From contig CALNVZ010003426.1 in assembly GCA_940671915.1 (NCBI GenBank), positions 16,408,808 to 16,472,807 on the forward strand: a DNA stretch of 64,000 bases. Reading direction: 5' to 3'. Below the pieces are notes generated by a model. It saw only the letters and a program-made list of their open reading frames with translations. It was not told the DNA's origin and searched no databases. Below, piece after piece: positions 48,191-59,836 of the stretch. The DNA comes from Paracentrotus lividus (Eukaryota > Echinodermata > Echinoidea > Camarodonta > Echinidae). Both the position numbers and the translations under genes were made by a program. Every line of letters begins with the position of its first letter. Position 1 is the stretch's first letter.

Positions 48191-50425
48191 AGAAGGGGAA
48201 ATATATATATACTGAGAGACATTATGACTAACAAAATAGGGACGGGAAATAGAAGAAGAGGACGACAAAGAAATGGTAAGATAACACTCTTTCAACTGAA
48301 TTGGAAAAGAGAATTGGGAAAATGGATTCAGTGACATGAAATGGGAGATAGACATCTAATCCGTTTTGGGCCCATTTCTTTAGCACTAGGGAAATGCATT
48401 CAATACCATGTTATATTCAATGTTGTAAATGACATCCACATTTTCCCAGCGCGATGTGTACTCTTCCAGAATTTTGAGAAAATAGATATCCTTTCCTTTG
48501 GTTTCTTAATAATGCGTAAAGGGAAACTAAAATAATAATAACACAAAATAGCTTTAATTCCTCCACATGCAAAAAAGTTAATTGTTCTCTCTTTTTTTTT
48601 TCGGAGAGCCAATTTTTTTATTTTTGCTTGTTTGTTTTTTTATTCCCTTTTCCTTCATTACTTGAATGTCACACTTTCTTTTACATTTCATGTTATCTGA
48701 AAAAAAAAAAAAAATATATATCAATTTACCATTAGTATTTTTCCCCCCCCCTGTATTTAGTGCATCAGACCAACATATTTAACTATTTGGTCTTTAGTTT
48801 AAGGAAGATATTTTTTTCATCAACATTATGATAATAATCAGGCACAAAACACAAAAAAATTCGATCATTATTGAGTTGTAAATGATGTGTAAAGAGTCAA
48901 CATGTGTAACGTACATTTCATAGTATACAGTCATGACAGTATAGTACTTTTATGTCTCAATGATGTATCAATATACTTTCTGCTGATATTCTAGATCCCC
49001 GGGAAAATTCATAATGTAAAACACCGATAATGACGCCTAAGTGTATAATGGAAGTATGCAGTGGGGCTAATTTAATTCATTTTTGACTCACGTAAAAGTT
49101 CCAATTTTGCCTTGATTATATACATACGAATATGAAGGCTTTTCACTAAGGACGGTATGTGCTCTGATTTGGTGGTAAATTATGCCTGACAATGTAATCA
49201 ACTTTAATATACGGCAACGGGAGATGATTATATAAAAGAAGGAACAAAACAAATAAAAACAAAAACCTTCTAAAAGCCAAAATGCATCGAGAATACATAG
49301 TGTGGTGCGATGCACTATGACTGTGTTAATGCGTTGTGCAAAATCGAAAAGTCATTTTTTAGTGAGAGTAGCAATGATAAACAATGTTAGACTAAAAGTC
49401 ATGTTGAACAGGTTTTTTCACACGATGTGACCAAACTTTGATGTTACACTGTTAGAACGCGGTTTAAGATTTTAATACAACTTGTTTAATTTCTTCTAAC
49501 AGTGTACTTTTGCACAGCATCATTATGTATAATGATTCTTGCTTTATGATAAATTTTGATTATGGTTGCGTCAAATTTCGATAAACTGTTTTAAAAAGGA
49601 AACTTTAAATGTGCCCAATTCAACTTCTGTGTTCTAATACACGATTTTCTTTCTACGTTAGCTTCGAGTTTAGATACAGTTGTGTGTGTGTGTGTGTGTG
49701 TGTGTGGGGGAGGGGGGAGGGGTAAGCCTTTCCTCGATTTCGATAGTCAACAGGACTTGATAACCAAATGGATTATAGCTATCCTACAGTGGATTTATAT
49801 TTTAAATGGGCATATAAAACTACAAAGTAGACATTGAATATAATTAACCTACAACAGTATCGAAAGTACCATAACAACATCCATACCATTCATACTAGGC
49901 TCTCAGATACCACTCCACCCAGATACTGAAGCAAATGCACTATCCGGGGAAGAAAAGGATGCCTACAGTCAACTATCCATATCACACATGTTCAAGACGT
50001 ATACAAAAGCGGAATTAGTTATGGAAACAGGCCTAGACATCATGCAGCAACAGTTGCGGGGATGTCCCTCATTTCTTATATATAGTACCAATATGAAACC
50101 AATTAATTTTGTGATTCGATTTGTTTGCCAGACACTGCTATAAATGTCAACAGTAAAACAGACAATGACCTCTACAACAGAATGATGTGCTACATGTATT
50201 ATTATGCATGTGTCTCGGAGCCAAGACGGCTTTAATTCATACTTGTACTTTGTAGATATAGAAAGGAAATCTAATTGCAGACACAGTCGTCATTATCGAG
50301 AGCAATTCGTCCTAGCTTTTAACTTAGGCTCCTTCGTATTTCTTTCGTATGTTAATATAATGTCAAATGTTTTAATGTATAAGTGTGTGAACATATTAAA
50401 AATCTTAATGATAATTTCTACTTAA
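47531..50425. other. Intron sequence: long A run, (TG)n, no gene
   Basis: Pure A run at about 48138-48189, CAAAA-type repeats before it, and (TG)n at 49680-49706 with a G-rich flank. It corresponds to 37846-40740. Confidence 0.6.
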
Positions 50426-50689
50426 TGTCGTTAATAGGATAGGGATATAAATATACACTGAACTGGACTGGCCCGTAAATAAAAAAAATAATGCAGCACC
50501 ACCAAAGGGGACTCGGTAAAATTCTTCCCGAAAAATGAAAACAAATATATTTGAAATCAGCTAGCGACCTTTATTCAACCCCTCAAGATATAAACATCCC
50601 TCAATAAAAAAAAAATCAATAAATAAAAAAAGCTTCGTATTACACATTATGAGTGAAAGAGCCAACTTATGCCTCTTCAGGCATTGTGG

Positions 50690-50945
50690 GGTTGTAACGG
50701 CGCGGTCACAACGAGTAGTGTGCCAGTCGTTCATCTCTCCCTCATGTCTGAGTCTCGCATGCGTCATATATCATGTATATCCGAGGAATCTTTGCGTAGG
50801 ACGCAAGTAGATGCATTTCGTTTTGGCTTTATTATTACACGCAGGAGAAAGGTGACCGTGCTTCATGTTTTATCGACGCAAATTTTGCCGACACGCACTT
50901 GCAAAAGAGACGCACAACCGGTTGTGACCTCTCTGCTACAACCCT
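50690..50945. mobile_element. MITE with GGTTGTA...GGTCACAAC ends
   Basis: The left GGTTGTAACGGCGCGGTCAC, followed by AAC, and the right GTTGTGACCTCTCTGCTACA, followed by ACC, are inverse. It is about 256 bases long. The core GGTCACAAC is shared with the family at 2827, but the outer bases differ. A damaged version is in the other haplotype copy at 41297-41590. Confidence 0.65.
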
Positions 50946-51834
50946 TCACTTTTACACGATCTGAGATAGGATAATGTGGTTGAACTTTACTTGTGTTCAA
51001 ATATTTGACTGGTGCAAGTGTCTCATGAAAGAGTGTCCTCGAAACAATTGGCACGCATCTCATAAAGTGAAATGTAAATTCTAAGGCAGCTTTGTTGAAA
51101 TTTTATGAAATAGATTAAAATAATTTACTAAAAAGTAATACGATGTCTTAATGAGCAGCGGATATCTGGATTTGTTTAATAATTTTATCTTTATTACGTC
51201 GATGACATAATATATCTTTTTACATCCCCTTAAGAAGTTTGATAATATCGTATGAGATATGTTTGTATTTCTATACCATCATGCAAAAAAAATAAAATAA
51301 AATGAAATAAATAAATAAATAAACAATACTGCTAATAAATCACAATCAACAGAGAGATTGGCTACTAACTAACCCAAATCTGTTAAAAAGTAGAAACATA
51401 TTGAATGGAAAACGACTATGTCATGAAATATGCCCAAAATATTGTTTGTTCGCTCGGACATATTTCACCCCCACAATCCAAACTTTTCACCGACTTTCCC
51501 TGCGGAGGACCAAAAATTGATACAAGTACTTGAAACACGTTGGATATAAATCATGGGCTTAAAATGTGCATAAAAATGTGTTTTCTGACACTATTTACAT
51601 TATGTAGTAGATTTATTCTGTCGTTATAAGGAAGTGTGAGCTTAAATATTAAGACATGACTCTATGAAAATGTGATAGTCCCATAAAACAAATAGCGGTG
51701 ATGGATAAGTACAACCATGTTGTGTTTGGAAAAGTAAATTCTCATTCGAGACATTCTGTTAGTGTTACACAAGGGGGATAAATTAGTAATAAAAGAATTG
51801 ACTATATTCTTTGTAATTTGGTCAGAGAACATTC
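50946..51834. other. Spacer without recognised features
   Basis: AT-rich, with an AAATAAATAAATAAATAAA patch near 51300. No gene or repeat ends were identified. Confidence 0.4.
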
Positions 51835-51839
51835 TTGTA

Positions 51840-52106
51840 CAGGCCCGTAACTAGGGGGGGGGATTCATGCAAAGAACCATTTTTTTTTTCTTTTTTGAAT
51901 GTTTTTTTGCTTATCAATTTATAATATAGTTAACCTTCTTGACGGCCGAATTTTTTAACACAGCTTATCAAGCGGCCAGCGTGACGTGAAAAAATTTTGA
52001 TGTCCGTTTTTGCTCCCCGGGCGTAACGTGAAAAAAAGTTTATTCACCTTTTTGTCCACTTTTGCAGATTTCGGACCCTCCCGTAAAAATCCTAGTTACG
52101 TGCCTG
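51840..52106. mobile_element. MITE with CAGGCCCGTAACTAGG ends and 5-bp target duplication
   Basis: The left CAGGCCCGTAACTAGG and right CCTAGTTACGTGCCTG are inverse. TTGTA stands immediately outside both ends (51835-51839 and 52107-52111), an exact 5-base direct repeat. It is 267 bases long with no coding capacity. This end sequence is common in invertebrate genomes. Confidence 0.85.
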
Positions 52107-52882
52107 TTGTATGGCAAGAACGATAACTATCATTTCAAAAAACTTAATGGGCGAATATTTCAAAGATACTTTTCGAAATATAGGGGAGACTTGGGTAATT
52201 ATGGCCCTGGGGTAATTATGGCCCCTTTGTCTTTAAGAGCTTATAACTCTTTGCTGCACTGCATTACACAATGATATTTTAATTTTTACACATGCCTAGC
52301 TAAACTATTCCTACTATCATTAGAAAAATAAGCCATTTACATGAAATTTTGTGCTTAGGGGAGCCTAAAATGTATGGCAATTACAATTCTGTTCGTTGGA
52401 AAGTGGCAAGTCTGCTTTTTTATGTGGGGTGTGATATCATTAATTAAAATCATTTAAGATGAAATTTTGATTGAAATTGAAACAATAGGAAGTAAAAACA
52501 CGACAGAAAAACTTCCACCTTAACATCTTCAATAGTAGAGCTGTAAAGGGGGATCAAGTTGAAAATGTCATTTGGGGTAATTATGGCCCCAACAATGCGT
52601 AAACAGTGTATAAGCGCAGATAAGTGTAGACGGGGACGTAGATTTTGTACATAAATATATGTATTGCTTTGATTGCAAAATTTCAACATTTTGGCTGAAC
52701 CAATTGTTGATTAAATCATTGTTGATGGTTGATAAGTGTATTAGGAATACCCAACAACATTTATTATACATTACCATCATTAATTAGCATAATATCTTTG
52801 ATTCATACCAGTCATTACAATAGGGGCCATAAATACCCCAAACCGTGGGGTAATTATACGGCCCCCAAAGTGTTTAACATAA

Positions 52883-54325
52883 TGGTATACAATATACAAT
52901 GACATCGAGGATCTGGTTAAAACTAATTCAGCATCGAAGGAACTACATAGTACTATTTCTTCGAGGCATCGGCGAGATGGAGAATAGTATATGTGATGTT
53001 CTGAGTGCCGAATAGTTTTAACCTGTTTCTGAGAATGAGTCATTGTATATTGTTTTATATCCCTCCACTATAAACCATTCTTTAATTTTTTTAATTGAAC
53101 AAAATTATATAGTCTATGCTTACCTCTTCTGGCATCCAATAAAATCAATTTTTCAAAAATTTCATCCAAAGCGCACCTGGTTCAGTGCAGCTCGCGAAGT
53201 TTCCCGTGGCATGCAGTGGAGAATTCAGGTAAAAGCAGCAGATAGCGACGCGCTTGCGTTGCGTTGCGCAACTCGTGAATAGGGTGGGGGGGGGGTCGGA
53301 AAAACGTATGTCCAGTTTTCCCTAGGGAAAAAAAATGAACTATGGTGACGTCATGAGAAAAACGAAGCTATTCTTTTTTTCGAGAAACGTTTTTTTAGCT
53401 TAGTTTAACTATTCTTTTTCTCTCTTGTGTACCATCTCATGCAAACATCTTAGAGTAAGGGATATAATAATTATTATTCCTTATCTAAGATTGTTTGCGA
53501 TTGAGAGTGTACACAAGGAGAAAAAAGAATAGTTAAGTAAGAAAAAACGTTTTCTCGAGAAATAGTTCGTTTTCTTCATTGACGTCACGCATAGTACATT
53601 TTTTCCCTAGGGAAAAAGAAGACTATACGTTTTCGCCGACCCCCCCCCCCCCCTATTCACGAGTTGCGCACGCGAGGTACTACTCTGGCTGCTTTACCTG
53701 AATTCCCCTGGCATGCGCGCATGCCACGGGAAACTTTCGGCGAGCTGATTGCATGCACTGACCAGGTGCGCAACAGCTGATTTTTGTTTGTAAACAGACA
53801 AAATGGCTGCCTCACTAGTTGCCAGATTGATGGTAATAACGGAAGATTCAGCAGTATAATGACGAGGAAATTGTGGATCTTCATGAACTCGACTGACAGC
53901 GTTAATTACTCGAACAATTAAGTTGCTTGATCTATATTCGTGAATTTTGTCACAAATTGATTGGTGTGGAGTTGTGATGAGATCGAAATCAAATCACTGC
54001 GATTCAGCGCTCGCAAGATTTTTCCGTCGAGTGCTCGACAAAAACGGGCGCTTTGTAAGTCTTGTACTTATTGGATCAGAAGAAAGGTAAGCATAGACAT
54101 ATAATTTTTGTTTCATTAAAAAAATTAAAAGCGTGGAAGGGATATAAACAATATACAAATGACTCATTCTCAGACAGGTTAAACTATTCGCACTCAGAGA
54201 ACATCACATAGTACTATTCTCTCTCGGCCGATGGCCCTCCGAGCAGAATTAGTACTATGTGATGTTCCTTCGATCGAATAGTTTTAACCGCAGATCCTCT
54301 TGATTGTCATTGTATATTTGTATAA
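52883..54325. repeat. Foldback element: 1.4-kb palindrome with an internal loop
   Basis: Ends read TATACAATATACAATGACAT and, inverted, ATTGTCATTGTATATTTGTATA. The arms face each other around a centre near 53468 (ATAATAATTATTATTCC). Landmarks on both sides: TTTTCCCTAGGGAAAA, TGACGTCA, CTCGAGAAA-type, CCCTATTCACGAGTTGCGCA. The right arm has about 290 extra bases (53770-54060). Each outer arm has its own hairpin built on ACATAGTACTA. Confidence 0.9.
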
Positions 54326-54330
54326 TAAAT

Positions 54331-55343
54331 GCCATATCAACTCTAAGTTGTAAACTTAAGGGAAGAGGGCGCTATCACTCTACGCAAAGCGAACGCGGCC
54401 ATAGACTTTTTTGTAATTGCACAGTTTTTTCACTTTGTTTTCTTGATTATTGCGAGCAACTACCTTTTCAAAGAAATGATCACTTGAATAAGTACGCTAA
54501 GAGTCTGAATTTTAAAAATAGGAATAACTTATTGCAAAGGGAAAAAAAAGTCCTGTCACTTGACATTCGAAATCCTAGTAGATCAAATTCTGTACAATAT
54601 GGCCAATTTTGCTCTCAAAATAGCTCATACGCTTAATAGTCATCTTCCTGCGATTACGCATAATTATATTAACACCTTAATGATCAAGCAGTTTTTAAAA
54701 GCTTGATTCTCAGCTTTCCAAATATGGTACATTCATTTCGATTGGGTTAAAAAAAAGTCCTGTCACTTTGAACATGTATCACAAAACGAACTTTACTCGA
54801 TGGGTCAATATTTCCGCATATCACATGCATATCGCATGTGGACGGCGTCTTCGCAAGATGTGACAAGTATCACTATTTATATCAATAATCGTTAGGAACA
54901 TCAATCTATGTAAAATAAGATTCTGATTACAACTTTAGCACAATGGTGTTTAGGCTTGCCAAATGTCTTTTCCCCAATCTGGTCTGAAGCATCTACCTAC
55001 GAAAACTATGATAAAAGTTCAATTATTATTTCATGTCCATGAGAAATTCCTCGAACGGATCGACTGAAAATCACTTTTACCGACAGGCGAATTTTTCTAG
55101 GCGAGTTTTTGTACGCTAAGTAATAATTGCATGCTTGTAATCGGTCGCTTCCGCCGTTAGCGCGGTTTTGTTGACATTAATGTAGAGCCGTATAATTTTC
55201 CTGCGCCGCTCAGATGCATTATTCCACTAAACTCATGAATGTAATGTTGCGTTTCCCCTCCTCAAATAATGGACGCGTCTTTATGTTAAGATTTAATGTC
55301 ATACGTTAGATTTACATTTCACGTGGAGTAGAATTGATATGAA
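54331..55343. mobile_element. Element with CATATCAATTCTA-type ends, solo copy
   Basis: ATATCAACTCTAAGTTGTAA at the left and GTAGAATTGATATG at the right. The sequence follows 34397-35382 throughout. It starts about five bases after the foldback element ends. Confidence 0.85.
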
Positions 55344-55900
55344 ATGAGAAGTAGCAGGTTTATACTTTCCTTTGTATATTATATGTATATGGACTGACTG
55401 TATTTTGACATATTTAGAATATCATTGGACTTTTCATTTAATGGTAGTAATAGGAAATGTGAAAAAGGGGGCCATAATTACCCCAGTCTCCCCTACATCG
55501 TTAAAATAATCAAGATGCAATCAACATACGGATACAAACTAAAATACTATCATGACTATAATGGGGTTGACAATTGTCTGACCGTACTTATTTCTTTTTT
55601 CTTTCTTGCGAAAACTGGAGACTTTGCTATTGCGTGCGCGATAGCATTTTTTTTTTGTAACCTATAGCGTAGATAGAGTCGGTGGTAGGTCTGTATAGTC
55701 GTCATTTTTAGGCGATCTCCTTACGATTCTGACATTATCAGTTTTTAACCACAACAATCGACTCCTGATCGGACAGGCCCTTTACAACACGATAGGGAAA
55801 ATTAATAGCTGTGAATATTATGGCTGTTTTTTTTTCCACAAAACTAACGATTGCATAACTCATATGGATCAATGATATCAATTGTATTCGTGCTTCTTAC

Positions 55901-55998
55901 CGATTCCCAATTTAAAGGCAAATTTGGTCGTTTCATCTCAAAAGCATCGTTCATTAATTGACCTTCGAGACCCGGTATAACCGCCTTCAGACCACGCC
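55901..55998 (-). CDS. Gyc88E: Guanylate cyclase HNOBA-domain exon (IPGLEGQ...FEMKRP)
   Basis: A 98-base exon: acceptor TTTCTCACACACAG behind a CT-rich tract, two bases, then RGLKAVIPGLEGQLMNDAFE, MKRPNLPLNWES, donor GTAAGAAGC. HNOBA domains have 'G..l..v.P...G....d.F...RP.....W..i' at this point. It ends in phase 0, which suits the exon at 34076. The intron to it is very long (about 12 kb to the nearer copy, 22 kb to the other). Confidence 0.82.
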
Positions 55999-56113
55999 CT
56001 GTGTGTGAGAAAGATAGAGAGAGAGAGAGATGGGGAAGGGAGGTAGAGAAAATAAACATAAATATTAAAGATATGAATGAAATTCGCAACATTTTCTGTT
56101 TCAATAATTACAC

Positions 56114-56185
56114 CTATTCTTCTTTTTAAATCGAGACTCTTAAATTCGGGATCAACCTGCATAATCTCATACAGGGATCGACAGG
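56114..56185 (-). CDS. Gyc88E: Probable guanylate cyclase exon, start of HNOBA domain
   Basis: A 72-base exon: acceptor TACTCACAG, two bases, then CRSLYEIMQVDPEFKSLDLK, RRI, one base, donor GTGTAATT. Joined across a 115-base intron it makes RRI-G-RGLKAV without a frame problem. The F..LDL...IGRGL pattern fits the beginning of HNOBA, although the usual 'FPfh..fd' wording is not kept. The acceptor and domain match are weaker than for the exons downstream. Upstream exons with the haem-binding HNOB domain and the initiator Met were not found. Confidence 0.6.
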
Positions 56186-58872
56186 CTGTGAGTACGTTCA
56201 TTGTCGAGTTTTGTCGAACTACTGAAACTAATGCCTTTTCTTAGAATGATATTTAGTCTATCAATGTTAAACGATTGTCACCATGACAAATTAATTGACT
56301 TCCATTGTCGTCATAATGATTAAACCTAAACATGTAATTAATGTTTTTTAAATGATGATTTTTTTTAATTTTTTTTTTGCTAGAAATGACCCCCCCCCCA
56401 AAATAAAAATAAAATAAAAATAAATAAAATAAAATAATGAGGATATTAATTGCGAGGTCAGTGGGTGTAGCTGCGTTATATCAAATAAACATTCGTGCTT
56501 TGTTTTGTTTTATGAATTGATATTGAATATTACTTTATAATGCCTACAAAAACAGTTTGGAAGTTGAAAGTGGCGATTCTACGTCGCCCTGTTTATTCTA
56601 AAAGACGGGAGATATCTGTCTTCGCTTCGCTATTTAACACATGTGCGACACATGTTTAACTAGTCAGCCATCACGTGTGGTTAGATAAACCCATCGAAGA
56701 CAACATTACAAGTGACATGATGTAAAAACAAAATTTATCGAAAGGATGGGTCAGAGCGTGGTGAGGAGGGGTGGGGGGGGGGGTGTAGGGTGGGGCTTGG
56801 TGTCGCCTGTCGCTGAATCGATTTTGATCGAAACCGGTTCCATACCTTTTTGCCTCGTCGAATAGTCAAGTTAAATGTCGATCCAAGGCGAAAGTAATTT
56901 TCTAATTATTTGTCAACGTCTCGAAAAGAGCAATTTGATTTTAGGTGGGGGGCGGGCTGAAATTATCGCAATTACTTTTCACCGTCAGCAAGGTCGAATG
57001 TCGCGTTGTTATTATTATCTTTTCTTTTCCTTATTTAAGCGAGGATCTCTACGTGCGATGTTTTCATCGTCTGCTAGGAAAAAGTATTGCTGTATACGAC
57101 ATTTTTAAACGGGGGTACCCGGATGAACGCCCAACATTTTGCCAATGGAGTAGGGGAGGGCGGTCTCAATCGGAGTTTCACCCTATGAGTAGGGATACAC
57201 CATCGAGATTAATATGTTATCTTAGGCATGAACACATGAAGCTGCATACAGGGCCTCAGCTGTAGAATAACATTTTCACTCAAAGCATGTTGCTCAGACA
57301 TGAAATAAAGTTGTCCCACCAGTTCGGATTCCATCTCAGGCAGGGAAGAGGTATGAGGCGAAAATTAAGTTATCTGCCACATACCGGATCGCATAATGTT
57401 ATATCTTCTCACACCAGACAGGAATACAGCAAGGCTGTTAACCTCACTTCTGAAGAGTAAAGTTGAACACTGTCGAACTCTGGTCATGCTTCTCAAGGCT
57501 ATTTCACAGATTACTTTGACCGGGGGCCCTACTACCATTATGAGAAACAGTACGCCAAAAACATATTTTAAATCATGTAAATCAAGTCTATTGAAATGGT
57601 CAATCCTCAGCCACATTAGCCAGTAATAGCCAACAGTATAATAAACAACATATTATGACATGCGCACATTTTAAACGAGCACGAAATGTCCACTATTTGT
57701 CAGAAATCAGCATTTAACCGACAGCGTTAAGTATTTTAATAATTTCTATTTTTACTTATTGTTCCTCTTTTTATGTTTTAAGCATGATATATGTTTGTGT
57801 TAACTTTTTCATGTGCATCAGCCAATATAGGGAGAACCCCCCGACACAATTTTAAATCCTTTTAGGCTATCTCCAGGCATTGGCTGGTGCACTTTTTGTC
57901 TTCTTTTTCCCCCTATATTTTGTTATGTTTAAATCTGTTGTTTTTGCAAAGATTGCTTTCTAATGTATTGTTTCACTTTTGTTGCCTGGAAATCAAATAA
58001 ATCAAATGAAAAATAAAATCAAATGAGCAGCAACATGTCGATTTTGTTTTTTGATCATTATATTGGCGGGTGGGATTGAAGCATAGACGATTATTGCTTG
58101 TTAAATTTAATACCCCATTTTAGTTCACATGAAAAGGATGCAACTAAAAGCCACTAAACACACTATTGTAAAATATTTGTAACTGTAACATTAAAAAAAA
58201 AAAATGTTTTGAACATGTATCTTTTGAATATTTGTTTATGTATCAATGTAAATAAAGAACAATATAAAAGGGGTAATTTTACACCTTTAGGTATCAACAT
58301 TTAATTATCTTTTATTTTTATTTCCGGACTTTTCAGAGGTACAACACAGCTACACTTATAGCGATAAGTATTGAATATTGCATAGCCAAAATTAATCTCT
58401 TAAAAAGCCCATCTGTTTTTAATTCATATTAACTATTTTAGGTTGTCGACTGGTTCGAAGAGGAAAAGCCGTTACTTCTCTGTCCGATAAACGAAGGAGA
58501 TGACCAGACTCGTCATTGCATGTCTAAAACAATTTTTATGATATTGAAGACATTTTCTTTTTTGTTTACGCATACTATATGTGAAATCAAAATATATTAG
58601 TGTACCAAACAATAGTAGGGCACTGTGGTTATTTAGAGAAAGGGAAATCTTCAAACTTGAAAAAGCGGATATACGCAAAGAGGAAACGAATTAGGTCGCT
58701 ATAATGACCAACGCTATGAAAGGCATACTTAATAATGATGTTGTGATTGAAATTATGGTATCTTAATATGAAAATAAGTATGACAGATGAGCTGCCCCGC
58801 TCGAGAAATTCAAAACAGGCCTCATTTGTGAAATTAGGTCATCAGAATAAAGCTGGACCACACCTTTTGAGA
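56186..58872. other. No confirmed gene; unassigned frames and a possible LINE 3' tail
   Basis: Expected to contain upstream exons of the cyclase gene, but none was recognised on minus. On plus, frames at 57040-57265 and 57396-57626 (LLTPDRNTARLLTSLLKSKV, EHCRTLVMLLKAISQITLTG) look protein-like without a known domain. They are followed at 57990-58020 by AATCAAATAAATCAAATGAA, a tail of the kind that ends non-LTR elements. A C run at 56391-56399 and a G run at 56771-56782 are simple sequence. Confidence 0.3.
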
Positions 58873-59836
58873 TAGGGGAGAGTGGGGTTAGTTGGAACAC
58901 GGGGTTAGTTAAAACATTGTCATTTTCTTTAACGGCTATAAATATATTTATGCAAATCTACCCTCAGGTTGTTGCTATTAGCAACTGCCATCCACCACAT
59001 TTTAGACAGCACACGTACTTCAAGCCTTGTGAAGTTAGAAAGCAATGTTTGTTTTTTCACCATCCGAGTAAATTTTGTCACTTTTACAAATGTTTTCTTA
59101 TCTCAAAGAAGATCATAAATTAAGTCGGCCTGTTTTTTAGTATAACAAACAGTTATACCAAGCTACAAAACAAGGTTAAATATATGGCATGTTGTTGTCC
59201 CTCTTTTGTGCTGTAAGCTTACAAATGTCAAAAGGGCCTCTGGGGTTAGTTGGAACATTTTGAACGGGGTTAGTTGGAACATGTACTAAGTAAATAGGTT
59301 TCAGCTGAACAAAAAATAAAAATCATATAATTCAGTGAAGTGTTCCGAAATATTGTTATACATGTATATTAGTGCAAATTGAACAATTTTTATGCAGAAT
59401 GTTACTTCACTGGACTTAAAAATATATGAATGTGAGTGGATGCTACCAAGTGTAATAAAACAGGAAGTAAAACAAAAAATTGAACACCAATCTTTAATAT
59501 TTTAATTGGAATCAATAAAGCAAGTTAGCTGAACCCATGCAATAATGTTGTAGATAGTTTAAATATAATTTTTAAGATACCATGCACAATGTTTCAACTT
59601 ACCCCATACCATGTTCCAACTAACCCCTTGTATGGGGTTAGTTGGAACACTTGACATGGTCTTGTTAAAGATAGATTTTTTCCGGAACCATAACTAAGTT
59701 TAAGAATTTTAAGGGGTACATTTGTAGCATACAGATATACACTCAAGCTGATCATTTATTGTTTCTTGAAATAAATCCGCTTTTGTTTTACGGCCATTTT
59801 TGTGCAAAATGTTCCATATAACCCCGCTCTCCCCTA
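58873..59836. mobile_element. TIR element, GGGGTTAGTTGGAACA family (well-preserved copy)
   Basis: Left TAGGGGAGAGTGGGGTTAGT (TGGAAC follows) and right GTTCCATATAACCCCGCTCT (CCCCTA follows) are inverse, with TA at each edge. Internal copies of GGGGTTAGTTGGAACA lie at 59241, 59266 and 59635, with an inverted copy near 59612. It is 964 bases long without a long frame. Confidence 0.85.

Larger units (their letters stand above)
42807..50890. repeat. Duplicated block B, second copy
   Basis: Runs into unique sequence at its right end, so this copy connects to the upstream exons at 55.9-56.2 kb. It has more deletions than the first copy within the shared cyclase exon. Confidence 0.88.
52181..55495. 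mobile_element. TIR element, GGGGTAATTATGGCCCC family, hosting two other elements
   Basis: Left TAGGGGAGACTTGGGTAATT (ATGGCCC follows) and right GGGCCATAATTACCCCAGTC (TCCCCTA follows) are inverse and flanked by TA. Internal copies of GGGGTAATTATGGCCCC occur at 52211, 52572 and inverted or diverged near 52823-52865. The foldback element 52883-54325 and the element 54331-55343 occupy the middle, so only about 0.85 kb belongs to the host element. Confidence 0.8.

Noticed and set aside
56945-57265. 106-codon plus frame as a gene
   Set aside because: No domain, no splice support, and it stands next to a possible retroelement tail. Kept only as an unassigned frame.
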